From Streptomyces lateritius (GTDB lineage: Bacteria; Actinomycetota; Actinomycetes; Streptomycetales; Streptomycetaceae): DNA of 64,000 nt. This document shows, one piece after another, positions 25,335 through 33,101 of the stretch. The translations under genes were made by a program, and so were the position numbers. The notes beneath the pieces are model-generated. The model had not been told where the DNA came from. It did not search any database and saw nothing but the letters and a program-made list of their open reading frames with translations. The stretch spans positions 115,709 through 179,708 of the forward strand of contig NZ_BMTO01000005.1 of NCBI RefSeq assembly GCF_014649715.1, in the 5' to 3' direction. How positions within the stretch are numbered: position 1 is the stretch's first letter; every line of letters begins with the position of its first letter.

Positions 25335-26639
25335 TCACAGACCGGGCGGTGGGGAAGCCGGGTCGTCCCGGGGGCAGCGGCTGTTCGGTACGGAGCGGGG
25401 CGGGCGCGTCGGGCCGCGTCGCGCGAGGTGGTGCAGGCCGGCCGCGGCCACCTGGAGCGCGGCCGCGACCAGCAGGAGCAGGGCGGGGGAGACGTCCGCC
25501 GTCGCGAGTCCGGTCAGGGCGGCGCCGCACGCCGCCGCCGAGATCTTGAGCCCGGCGCCCAGGGTGAACACCTGGGTCCGCAGGCCGGCCGGGGCGTGAT
25601 CCGCGCGGATCCGCAGGGTCGCCGTCAGGAGCGGGCCGTCGCACAGCCCGGCGGCGGCGAACAGGGCCGCCCGGAGCAGTGGAGAGGGGACCGTCGCCGC
25701 CGCGGCCAGCGCCACGCCGGTGCCCAGAAGAGCCGCCCCGACCAGCCGCTCGGCCGGGACGCGGGGCCACAGCCGGTCCACGGCCAGGGCCCCCACCAGC
25801 GCGCCGACCGCGAACGCGGTCATCAGTACCCCGCCGTCACCGGGGCGGCCTCGCTCGGCCGAGAGCAGCACGGCCGTCGTGGTGAGACCGCCCAGACCGA
25901 GGAAGCCGAGGCAGGTCGCGGCGGTGACGGCACGCAGTTCCCGGACGCGACACACGGCCGCGACCCCCGCCCGGAGTTCGGTGCGCAGGGCCCGGCGCCC
26001 CGGGCCGTCCTCGGGCCCCACGGACCCCCGGGCGAGCCGGTGCTTCGGCCCGGCTCCGGCCAGGGCCCCCGGCGGGGCCGCGGGTCCCGACAGGAGCAGC
26101 CCGGCCGAGAGCGCGGCGGCGGCCGCCGCCACTCCCAGAGCGGCGACCCCCACGGCCGGCGAGGCCACGGCGGCCGTCACTCCGGCCAGGGCGGGGCCCG
26201 CGACCGAGGCCGCGTTGTAGACCGCCGAGTCCCAGGCGTAGGCGCGGTCTCGGCCCCGGCCCTCGGGGACGAGAAGGGCGACCAGGCTGGACATGCCGCC
26301 GGAGACCACCGGGCCACAACTCCCGCCGAAGCCGGCGGCGAGGAGCGTGACGACCGTCGGTGCCCGGCCCGTGAGGAAGGCCAGCGCCAGAACCGCGGCG
26401 GCGAACCCGCCGAGCGCACCCACGTAGAACAGCGCCGGCCTGCGCACCCGTTCGGCGAGCGCCCCGGCCAAGGGGGCGGCGGCGATGTGCGGCGCCATCC
26501 ACGCCGTGAGGAGGAAGGCCCCCTGCGCCGCGCCCCCGGTCCGGTCGAGCGCCAACAGGACCACGGCGACGGCCATGCCCTCCTCGGCGAGCCGAGCCAG
26601 AAACGCCGTCCCCAGACAGAGCCGCAACGCTCGCTCCAC
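25335..26639 (-). CDS. Major facilitator superfamily transporter, probable efflux pump
   Basis: 434 residues with about twelve hydrophobic segments and the loop LAERVRRPALFYVGALGG between the second and third segments, the place of motif A of MFS drug exporters. The middle loop (about 185-225) is charged, and the C-terminus is a Pro/Arg-rich cytoplasmic tail. Glycine-rich helices (GFGGSCGPVVSGGMSS) suggest an exporter of the NreB/EntS-like branch, but the substrate is not evident. It diverges from a CGNR-type regulator gene around a perfect inverted repeat, a usual layout for a ligand-controlled pump. Confidence 0.85.
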   Translation of the reverse strand: MERALRLCLGTAFLARLAEEGMAVAVVLLALDRTGGAAQGAFLLTAWMAPHIAAAPLAGALAERVRRPALFYVGALGGFAAAVLALAFLTGRAPTVVTLLAAGFGGSCGPVVSGGMSSLVALLVPEGRGRDRAYAWDSAVYNAASVAGPALAGVTAAVASPAVGVAALGVAAAAAALSAGLLLSGPAAPPGALAGAGPKHRLARGSVGPEDGPGRRALRTELRAGVAAVCRVRELRAVTAATCLGFLGLGGLTTTAVLLSAERGRPGDGGVLMTAFAVGALVGALAVDRLWPRVPAERLVGAALLGTGVALAAAATVPSPLLRAALFAAAGLCDGPLLTATLRIRADHAPAGLRTQVFTLGAGLKISAAACGAALTGLATADVSPALLLLVAAALQVAAAGLHHLARRGPTRPPRSVPNSRCPRDDPASPPPGL

Positions 26640-26654
26640 GCCCCCACCCCCTGG

Positions 26655-26684
26655 TGTAACGTCTTAGTTATTCAAGACGTTACA
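26655..26684. promoter_or_regulatory. Perfect 11-bp inverted repeat operator
   Basis: TGTAACGTCTT (26655-26665) and AAGACGTTACA (26674-26684) are exact complements with the 8-base spacer AGTTATTC. The element is AT-rich in a GC-rich genome. It lies 15 bases before the MFS start and 21 bases before the regulator start, so it could control both. Confidence 0.8.
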
Positions 26685-26705
26685 TCAGGCGGAACGGTGG
26701 ATCCC

Positions 26706-27254
26706 ATGAACGACGTCGGCCCGGCGTTCCGGCCCGCCGAGCGGCTGCTCGACCTCGCCAATGCCGTACGCACCACTCCGGATCTGCCCCGCGAAGCCCT
26801 GGCCGAGCTGCTGGCCGACCACGGCGAGAGCCCGCGAGACCTCACCGAGAAGGCATTCTCCGAGCGCGACGCGGACGAACTGCGTACCGCCATCACCCGC
26901 CTCACCGAGGTCCTCGACGCGGCCGACCCCGACCGCGCCGCCGAAGCGCTCAACGCCCTCCTCGCCGCACACGCCGCACCGCCCCGGCTCTCCCGCCACG
27001 ACGGACACCCATGGCACCTGCACGCCGACCGGGGCGACGACGCCGGATGGGCCGACTGGTTCATCGCGTCGGGCGCCCTCGCGCTCGCGCAGATCCTGAC
27101 CCAGTACGGCCGGGTCACCTGGGGCACCTGCGCCGCGGACCGCTGCTCCACGCTCTACCTGGGCACCGGCCCCGGCAGCGCCCAGCGCTACTGCTCCCCG
27201 GCCTGTGCCCGCCGCGCACGGGTCGCCGCCCATCGCCGCCGCCACCGGGCCTGA
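26706..27254 (+). CDS. CGNR zinc-finger transcriptional regulator (ABATE domain)
   Basis: 182 residues from ATG 26706. Residues about 10-125 are the helical ABATE ligand-binding-like domain (AERLLDLANAVRTTPDLP). The C-terminal zinc finger is WGTCAADRCSTLYLGTGPGSAQRYCSPACARRARVAAHRRRHR: four cysteines with the CxxxxC...CxxxC pattern and a basic end that contacts DNA. The usual CGNR tetrad is replaced by CARR. Proteins of this family in Streptomyces often sit beside export genes and bind palindromes in the shared promoter; the inverted repeat at 26655-26684 is the likely site, and the divergent MFS gene the likely target. Confidence 0.85.
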   Translation: MNDVGPAFRPAERLLDLANAVRTTPDLPREALAELLADHGESPRDLTEKAFSERDADELRTAITRLTEVLDAADPDRAAEALNALLAAHAAPPRLSRHDGHPWHLHADRGDDAGWADWFIASGALALAQILTQYGRVTWGTCAADRCSTLYLGTGPGSAQRYCSPACARRARVAAHRRRHRA

Positions 27255-27325
27255 ACAACTCCCCCTCGGAGAAGGCGGCTCGACCGTAGGATCTGACAAC
27301 TCAGAAGCCGCATGCTTCCGCAGTC

Positions 27326-27330
27326 AGGAG
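27326..27330 (+). promoter_or_regulatory. Ribosome binding site deciding a TTG start
   Basis: AGGAG lies six bases before TTG 27337. No in-frame ATG or GTG is near, so this site sets the start of the P450. Confidence 0.65.
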
Positions 27331-27336
27331 TGCCCG

Positions 27337-28569
27337 TTGAACGCGACGCCTCACCGTCTGGATCCCGCCGGAGGCTGCCCGCACGCGGCCAACGCCCGAC
27401 TGCTCGCACAGGGCGCCGTGACCCCGGTGGTGCTGCCCGGTGAGGTCGAGGGCATGGCCGTACTCGGTCACGACGCGCTGCGCGACCTTCTTTCCCACCC
27501 CGAAGTCGCCAAGGGCGCGCAGCACTTCGCCGCCCTCGCCGAGGGCCGCATACCCGAGGGCTGGCCGCTGCGCACCTTCGCCACCGTCCAGGGCATGACC
27601 ACCGCCGACGACGCCGACCACCGACGGCTCCGCTCCCTGGTCGGCAAGGCGTTCACCGCCCGCCGTGTCGAGGACATGCGCCCCCGCATCCGCTCCCTCA
27701 CCGCCGGACTGCTCGACGGGCTCGCCGAGGCCGCCCGCCAAGGGGGCGGCGTCGCCGACCTGCGCCGGCACTACGCCCTCCCGCTGCCCCTCGGCGTCAT
27801 CTGCGAACTCCTCGGCGTGGACGCCGCCCACCAGGACCGCCTGCACCACCTCTCCAGCCAGGTCGTCGCCACCGACATCACTCCCGAGGCGGCGACGACC
27901 GCCAACCGGGAGCTCCTGGAGGTGCTGTCCGAGATCGTCGCCGACCGGGCCCGCCGTCCCGGCGACGACCTCACCAGTGCCCTCATCGCCGCGCGAGACG
28001 AAGGTGGCGACCGGCTCGGTCAGCCCGAACTCATCGGCACGCTCCTGCTGTTGGTCGTCGCCGGCCACGAGACGACACTGAACCTCGTCACCAACGCCGT
28101 CCGCGCCCTCTGCGCGCACCGGGATCAGCTCGCTCACGTCGTCGAAGGGCGCGCCCGATGGGCCGACGTCGTCGAAGAGACGCTGCGCTGGGACAGCCCG
28201 GTCAGCTACTTCCCGTTCCGCTACCCCACCCGCGACCTGACCGTCGACGGCACCCTCATCCCCAAGGGCACCCCCGTCCTGGCCGGCTACTCGGCGGCGG
28301 GCCGCGACGCGAAGGCCCACGGGCCGGACGCCGACCGCTTCGACGTCACCCGCGTCCCCGCCACCAAGCACCTCTCCCTGGGCCACGGCCCGCACTACTG
28401 CCTGGGCGCCCCCCTGGCCCGTATGGAGGCGACCATCGCCCTGGAAGGGCTCTTCACCCGCTTCCCCGACCTGGACCTCGCCGTCGCCGAAGAGAACCTG
28501 CCCCGGCACGCGAGCTTCGTCGGCAACAGCGTGCGGACCCTGCCCGTACGCCTGTCACCGCAGCCGTAG
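27337..28569 (+). CDS. Cytochrome P450
   Basis: 410 residues from TTG 27337. The I-helix oxygen-activation motif is VVAGHETTLNLV (about residues 241-252), the K-helix ExxR is EETLRW, and the heme-binding loop is HLSLGHGPHYCLGAPLARME with ligand Cys355. The conserved phenylalanine of FxxGxxxCxG is replaced by Leu348, which is uncommon. The rest is a standard soluble bacterial class I P450 of CYP105/CYP107-like appearance; no ferredoxin gene is adjacent, so redox partners must come from elsewhere. The substrate is unknown. It follows the CGNR regulator by 82 bases and may share its control or be independent. Confidence 0.92.
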   Translation: MNATPHRLDPAGGCPHAANARLLAQGAVTPVVLPGEVEGMAVLGHDALRDLLSHPEVAKGAQHFAALAEGRIPEGWPLRTFATVQGMTTADDADHRRLRSLVGKAFTARRVEDMRPRIRSLTAGLLDGLAEAARQGGGVADLRRHYALPLPLGVICELLGVDAAHQDRLHHLSSQVVATDITPEAATTANRELLEVLSEIVADRARRPGDDLTSALIAARDEGGDRLGQPELIGTLLLLVVAGHETTLNLVTNAVRALCAHRDQLAHVVEGRARWADVVEETLRWDSPVSYFPFRYPTRDLTVDGTLIPKGTPVLAGYSAAGRDAKAHGPDADRFDVTRVPATKHLSLGHGPHYCLGAPLARMEATIALEGLFTRFPDLDLAVAEENLPRHASFVGNSVRTLPVRLSPQP

Positions 28570-28597
28570 CACGGACCGGCGAGGACCTGACGAGGAC

Positions 28598-28843
28598 CTA
28601 ACGCGGCCGGCCGCGGTCGCCCGCGGGGGAGGCCCGCAGAGCCGCGACCAGATGGAGGAGATGGGCTTCGTTCCCCGCCAGGCCCGCGTCCCGCAGGGCC
28701 TCGTCCGCCTCCGCCATGGGGTGCGTGAGCATCGCCCCCGCGTACGGCGCGAGGTGCGGATCGGTCAGCACCGCCTGGGTCGATTCCAGGAGACGGAGGT
28801 ACGCCTGGGCAGCGGCGCGCTCACGGGCGGTGATCGTGGTCAT
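28598..28843 (-). CDS. Small conserved actinobacterial protein of unknown function
   Basis: 81 residues from ATG 28843 with GAGGGAGACC upstream. The sequence is mainly helical (ARERAAAQAYLRLLESTQAVL, then MAEADEALRDAGLAGNEAHLLHLVAALRAS) with no signal or membrane segment. I do not recognise a named family. Codon use and ribosome site support coding. It is convergent with the P450 gene, whose stop codon is about 30 bases away. Confidence 0.6.
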   Translation of the reverse strand: MTTITARERAAAQAYLRLLESTQAVLTDPHLAPYAGAMLTHPMAEADEALRDAGLAGNEAHLLHLVAALRASPAGDRGRPR

Positions 28844-28957
28844 GTCGGTCTCCCTCTCGACGGGTTGGAGCCTTCCACCCTCTCGTACGGGTCTGACAAT
28901 CACGGTTCGCCCCGCGCGGGCCGGCCGGCCTCCGGGCGCTGTACCCCCGTCAGTCGG

Positions 28958-29437
28958 TCAGACCGTCCGTTCGTCCACCCACGCGGCGAGGCGGTCGAGG
29001 AAGACCCGCTGCCCGGCCACGAGAAGCGGAGCGGCCGCCTCGGGCGCGAACCAGCCGACCCGGTCGATCTCCGGGAACTCCCGCCGGACACCCGAACCGC
29101 GCGGCCACTCCATGGCGAACGTGCCCGGCACGACCGTCGTGGGGTCGAGGTCGCCCTCCACGGCCCAGATCGTGACGGTCTTCCCGTTCGCCTGGCGCGC
29201 CTCCCCGAGCGCGATCCTCTCGCCGTCGGGCGCCGGCAGACCGAGCTCCTCCTCGAACTCGCGGCGGGCGGCGGCCTCCGCGGTCTCCCCGGGGTCGTAC
29301 TCGCCCTTGGGGATCGACCAGGCCGCGACATCCCTGGACGACCAGAACGGCCCGCCCATGTGGCCGATGAGGACCTCGAAGCCACCGTCCGCCGCCATGC
29401 GGAAGAGGAGGAGCCCAGCGCTGCGCTTGTCCGGCAT
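28958..29437 (-). CDS. Nudix hydrolase
   Basis: 159 residues with a complete Nudix box GEYDPGETAEAAARREFEEELGL (GX5EX7REXXEEXGX), whose glutamates bind the metal. The opening KRSAGLLLFRMAADGGFEVLIGHMGGPFW and WSIPKGEYDPGE are typical of the actinobacterial group resembling diadenosine polyphosphate or MutT-like hydrolases. It removes a nucleoside diphosphate-linked moiety from an unspecified substrate. It lies 23 bases downstream of the M15 peptidase gene on the same strand, and may be cotranscribed with it. Confidence 0.9.
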   Translation of the reverse strand: MPDKRSAGLLLFRMAADGGFEVLIGHMGGPFWSSRDVAAWSIPKGEYDPGETAEAAARREFEEELGLPAPDGERIALGEARQANGKTVTIWAVEGDLDPTTVVPGTFAMEWPRGSGVRREFPEIDRVGWFAPEAAAPLLVAGQRVFLDRLAAWVDERTV

Positions 29438-29460
29438 GCGCTCCAGTCTGGCCGAACCCG

Positions 29461-30195
29461 TCAGATCCCGCAGCTACTCGCCGACCAGAAGCGGGAAGCC
29501 CGGGTGTCCACGTGCGCGTGGTCACCGTGACCCGGGTAACCCGGGCCCAGGATGCCGTTGAAGCCGTGGTTGCGCGCCTGCTTGGCGAGGGTGCACAGGG
29601 ACGGCGACCCCGTCAGGTCGATGCCGTCGCCGTACAGATGCCGACTGTCGGACGCTCCGCCGACCGCCGAGTTGCAGGCGTACGAGCGGAAGCCGCTGCT
29701 CACCGAGATCGGTACGTCGCCCAGCGCGTGGCGCATCGCCTCCAGCTTCCACATCGCGCGCAGGGCGTTGGACTTGGCGGTGGCGGCGCTGACGGCTCCG
29801 CCGGAGTAGTCGCCGTTGCACTTGTTGAGCTCGGCGTAGGTGAAGTGGACGGGCGTGCAGTCCGCGTCCTGGAGGGCGTACAGCTTGGAGAAGGTCGAGG
29901 AGCCCGCGACGCCGTCCGCCGCGAGGCCGTAGGCCTGCTGGAAGCGCGTGACGGCGGCCTTCGTGGCCGGTCCGTAGTCGCCGTCGACGGCGAGCACGCC
30001 GCCGTAGCCGGGGTATCCGGCGACCCGGATCTGGAGCTGGGTCACGTCCGCCCCCGACATGCCGGAGGACAGGGTGCGGCCCCAGGTGTAGCACTCGTCG
30101 GCGTGCGCCGTACCCGAAGTGGCGACCGTACCCGCGAGGGCGGCGACCACCAGCAGGACCATGCTGAGCAGGGATCTGACCGTACGCCGGACCAT
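29461..30195 (-). CDS. Secreted zinc D-Ala-D-Ala carboxypeptidase (peptidase M15) with peptidoglycan-binding domain
   Basis: 244 residues from ATG 30195, three bases after GGAGGTGTC; upstream ATG codons lack such a site. Signal peptide about 1-32 (LLSMVLLVVAALAGTVATSGTAHA). A peptidoglycan-binding_1 domain spans about 40-105 (GADVTQLQIRVAGYPGYG, VDGDYGPATKAAVTRFQQAYG). The M15 catalytic domain (about 115-244) carries SRHLYGDGIDL (His and Asp zinc ligands) and HGDHAHVD with the last histidine ligand. The layout matches the Streptomyces albus G type enzyme, which cleaves the terminal D-Ala of wall precursors. It is exported and acts in the wall. Confidence 0.92.
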   Translation of the reverse strand: MVRRTVRSLLSMVLLVVAALAGTVATSGTAHADECYTWGRTLSSGMSGADVTQLQIRVAGYPGYGGVLAVDGDYGPATKAAVTRFQQAYGLAADGVAGSSTFSKLYALQDADCTPVHFTYAELNKCNGDYSGGAVSAATAKSNALRAMWKLEAMRHALGDVPISVSSGFRSYACNSAVGGASDSRHLYGDGIDLTGSPSLCTLAKQARNHGFNGILGPGYPGHGDHAHVDTRASRFWSASSCGI

Positions 30196-30315
30196 GACAC
30201 CTCCGTGGCGAAGAAACGGAATCTCTGTCATGAGCATGGAGGGGCGTACGAGTCGTGGTCAACGCCGCGGACACTCGCCACAGGACCAGGCCATTGTCGG
30301 CGCGCCACCGGCGCG

Positions 30316-31650
30316 TCACGGCCGCTCGCGGGGCGTCTCCCAGGGAGCGACCCCTGCGGTCACCGTCACCGGACCGCCCGCCGGATCCACCTCGCGCACC
30401 CACCCCGCCGCCCACCGGAGCGAGCGGTGCGGCCAGGCCGTGCCCTCCACCAGCTCGCGGCGGAGCAGCCGGTCGCCCTGCGTCACGGAGACGACGGGAC
30501 GCACGAGCGGATCCCGCGCCCGGACCAGAAGGGAACCGGCGCCGGTTCCGTCGGTGACGCGGTTCGGCGCCACCCATCGCAGCGGACCTTCCGCCACCAC
30601 GGGCACCCCAGGGCCGGGCCACGGTCCGCCCGCCAGGTGGCGCAGCACCGCATCCGCCGCGGCGCGCCCCTCGGCCGCCGCCGCTCCCGCCGATTCCACT
30701 CCACGCAGCACGTTGCCCACGGCGAAGACCCCCGCTGACGCGGTGCGGTACGCGCCGTCGACCGCCGGCCCTTTCGTCCCGCCGTCCAGGGCCACCCCTC
30801 CGGAGCGGGAGAGTTCGTTGTCCGGAATCCAGTCCCCGGTGAAGACCGCCGTGTCGCAGCGGATCGTGCCGGTCCGGCCGTCGTGACCGCTCACGACGAC
30901 ACCCGCCAGCCGCCCCCGGCCGAGGAGCTCCGTGACCCGGGTACCGGCGAGCAGGGGAGGCGGCGGTACGGCGCCGAACCGGCGCGGGCCGCGCGGCTGT
31001 TCCGTGACGATGGCGACCACGTCCACACCGGCTCGGCGCAGCGCCCCCACCGCGTGGTGGGACACCGGCTCGGCCCCGATCACGACGGCTCGCCGGCCCA
31101 GCCGCTCACCCCGTACGCCGTACAGATGGACGGAGTGCTGCAGTTCGCCGGTCGTCAGCACCCCGGCCGGGCGGGTCCCCGGCACCAGGCGGGCGCTGCG
31201 CGGCCGTTCCCGCGCGCCGGTGGCCAGGATCACCACCCGGGCGGAGAGCGTCTCGAGCCCGGTGGGTGCGGTGACCTCCAGCGTGAGGGGGCCCGCCCAG
31301 CCGGTGGCGGTGACGCCGGTACGGACCGTGGCGCCTGCCTTGACCGCCTCCCGCACCGACCGGCGCGCGAACCCCGGCCCGTCGAGCGGTCGGCCGCGGC
31401 CGGCCGCGCCGAAGCCTCCGTGGGCGCAGTGGCGTGGGGCACCACCGGCCGTCTGCTCGCGCTCCAGGACCTCGACCTGGTACCGTCCGCCGCCCGCCGC
31501 GGCGAGCCGGGCGGCGGCGGCGAGACCGGCGGGGCCGGCGCCGACGACGAGCACGTCCACGGCGCGGTTCACCCCGAGACCCCGATCTCCGGCATTGAGC
31601 TCCGAGACCGCCGGACCCTTCGCAGCCGGAACCCTCACCGTCGCGCCCAC
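30316..31650 (-). CDS. FAD/NAD(P)-dependent oxidoreductase, second flavoprotein of glycerol operon
   Basis: 444 residues from GTG 31650, supported by GAGGAGG ten bases upstream; GTG 31569 is an alternative. The FAD-binding motif is [18 protein letters not shown] at about 30-47; an ATG motif (VVILATGARERPRSARLVPGTRPAGV) and a second nucleotide site (RRAVVIGAEPVSHHAVGALRRAG) follow, then AVFTGDWIPDNEL and GVFAVGNVLRGVESA. This layout matches the HcnB/OoxA-like or GlpB-associated flavoproteins, which pass electrons from a partner dehydrogenase. It overlaps the preceding dehydrogenase gene by 16 bases, so translation is coupled, and probably completes a two-flavoprotein glycerol-3-phosphate dehydrogenase. 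Confidence 0.8.
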   Translation of the reverse strand: MGATVRVPAAKGPAVSELNAGDRGLGVNRAVDVLVVGAGPAGLAAAARLAAAGGGRYQVEVLEREQTAGGAPRHCAHGGFGAAGRGRPLDGPGFARRSVREAVKAGATVRTGVTATGWAGPLTLEVTAPTGLETLSARVVILATGARERPRSARLVPGTRPAGVLTTGELQHSVHLYGVRGERLGRRAVVIGAEPVSHHAVGALRRAGVDVVAIVTEQPRGPRRFGAVPPPPLLAGTRVTELLGRGRLAGVVVSGHDGRTGTIRCDTAVFTGDWIPDNELSRSGGVALDGGTKGPAVDGAYRTASAGVFAVGNVLRGVESAGAAAAEGRAAADAVLRHLAGGPWPGPGVPVVAEGPLRWVAPNRVTDGTGAGSLLVRARDPLVRPVVSVTQGDRLLRRELVEGTAWPHRSLRWAAGWVREVDPAGGPVTVTAGVAPWETPRERP

Positions 31651-33101
31651 CTCGGCACCGCCTCCTCGAACATCGCCCGGACCGCGGCCCCGCAGGAGAA
31701 CCCCTGACAGCGGCCGGCCCGTGCCCGCGTCCGCCGGCGCAGCCCGTCGAGGGAGTCCGGCGGGATCGTCGAGGTCAGCGCGTCCCGGATCTCTCCCCGG
31801 GTGACCCGTTCGCAGTGACAGACGATCGTCCCGAACTCGGGGTCACGGGCGACGAGTTCGGCATCGCGGTACGGGCGGGGGAAGGCCTCGCCGAGGTTCG
31901 GCATCCGGACCGGGGCGAGCGGCCGCTCCGCCCCGAGGTCGAGGCCGCTGTCCGCGAGCAGTTCGACGACGTGGGCGGCGATCCCCAGGGAGGCGGTCAA
32001 ACCCGTGGAGCGGATGCCGCCCACCGTGACGTACCGCAGTGCGGGGTGGGCGCGTACCTGATAGTCGTCGGACTCGGTGGCGGCCCGCAGGCCGGCATAG
32101 ACCGCCGTGACCTCCTCGTCGAGCAGGGCCGGCAGGATCCGGCGTCCCTGGGCGCGCAGCGCCGCCAGGCCCTCCGCCGTCGATCCGGTGGCCGCCTTGT
32201 CGTACAGGTCCTCGGCCGTCGGGCCGAGCATCACGTTCCCGTACACGGTCGGCGCGACCAGGACGCCCTTGCCGAGCGCCGTGGGAACGGGCAGGAGGAT
32301 GTGACGGACCAGGCCGCGCGCGAACGTGTCGAAGACGATCAGCTGACCCCGGCGCGGAGTCACCGTGAAGTCCCGCCGGCCGAACAGCGCGTCGAACGTG
32401 TCGGCGTGCAGCCCGCAGGCGTTGACGACGTACCGGGCGCGCAGTGCTCCCCGCGAGGTGACCAGCCGGTGTGGGGAGCCCGGATCCGCCCGCCGCACCC
32501 GGCAGTCGAGATGCAGGTCGACTCCGGAGGCCACGGCCTGGGTTGCGTACGCGAGGGTCGTCGTCCAAGGGCAGATGATCGACTCACCGGGCACCTCCAG
32601 GGCGGCGAGCGCCCCCGGCCCCAAACGCGGTTCCCGGGCCCGGAGCTCGTCGGGTCCCAGGATTTGGGTGGTGCGACAGCCGTTGCGTACCGCCTTGTCC
32701 GCGAGGCGGGGGAGGGCGGCCGACTGCTCCGCGTCCCAGGCGACGAGAAGCGCGCCCACCGGCTCGACCGGAATCCCCGTCTCGCTCGCGTACGCGGCGA
32801 GCCGACGCTGCCCGTCCCGCACGAGCCGGGACTCCAGTGATCCGGGCACGGCGTCGAAACCGGTGTGCAGGATCGCGGTGTTGGCCTTGGAGGTGCCGTC
32901 GCCGACGTCTCCCGAGGCCTCCACGAGCGCCACGCGCGGCGAGTGGCGGGCGAGCTCCCGGGCGACGGCGCAGCCCACCACCCCGGCGCCGACCACCACG
33001 ACGTCGTACTCCGCGCCAGGCGGCGAGGTGTCCGGCAGCGCCCCTGTGCGGGTGACGGTCCCGGCCGTCCGGCACCCGGCTCCGCCTCGGCCCTTCGTCA
33101 T
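31635..33101 (-). CDS. GlpA-like FAD-dependent glycerol-3-phosphate dehydrogenase with BFD [2Fe-2S] domain
   Basis: 488 residues from ATG 33101. The DAO-family FAD motif is DVVVVGAGVVGCAVARELARHSPRVALVEAS (about residues 33-63), followed by TSKANTAILHTGFDA, typical of GlpA/YgaF-like enzymes. The C-terminus carries a bacterioferritin-associated-ferredoxin domain: IVCHCERVTRGEIRDAL, then GRCQGFSCGAAV, giving CxC and CxxxxC, a [2Fe-2S] site. It starts in an ATGA overlap with glpK, so kinase and dehydrogenase are translationally coupled. The kinase makes glycerol-3-phosphate and this enzyme would oxidise it to dihydroxyacetone phosphate; a different 2-hydroxyacid substrate remains possible. Confidence 0.85.
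   Translation of the reverse strand: MTKGRGGAGCRTAGTVTRTGALPDTSPPGAEYDVVVVGAGVVGCAVARELARHSPRVALVEASGDVGDGTSKANTAILHTGFDAVPGSLESRLVRDGQRRLAAYASETGIPVEPVGALLVAWDAEQSAALPRLADKAVRNGCRTTQILGPDELRAREPRLGPGALAALEVPGESIICPWTTTLAYATQAVASGVDLHLDCRVRRADPGSPHRLVTSRGALRARYVVNACGLHADTFDALFGRRDFTVTPRRGQLIVFDTFARGLVRHILLPVPTALGKGVLVAPTVYGNVMLGPTAEDLYDKAATGSTAEGLAALRAQGRRILPALLDEEVTAVYAGLRAATESDDYQVRAHPALRYVTVGGIRSTGLTASLGIAAHVVELLADSGLDLGAERPLAPVRMPNLGEAFPRPYRDAELVARDPEFGTIVCHCERVTRGEIRDALTSTIPPDSLDGLRRRTRARAGRCQGFSCGAAVRAMFEEAVPRWARR

Noticed and set aside
25173..26705. Plus-strand open frame antisense to the MFS gene and continuous with the CGNR gene
   Set aside because: Gly/Arg-rich and low complexity until ATG 26706, where real protein sequence and the operator position mark the CGNR start.
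23264..30195. Secondary metabolite cluster around the P450, MFS and CGNR genes
   Set aside because: No core biosynthetic gene (PKS, NRPS, terpene synthase, RiPP enzyme) is present; the genes look like a small efflux locus plus unrelated neighbours.
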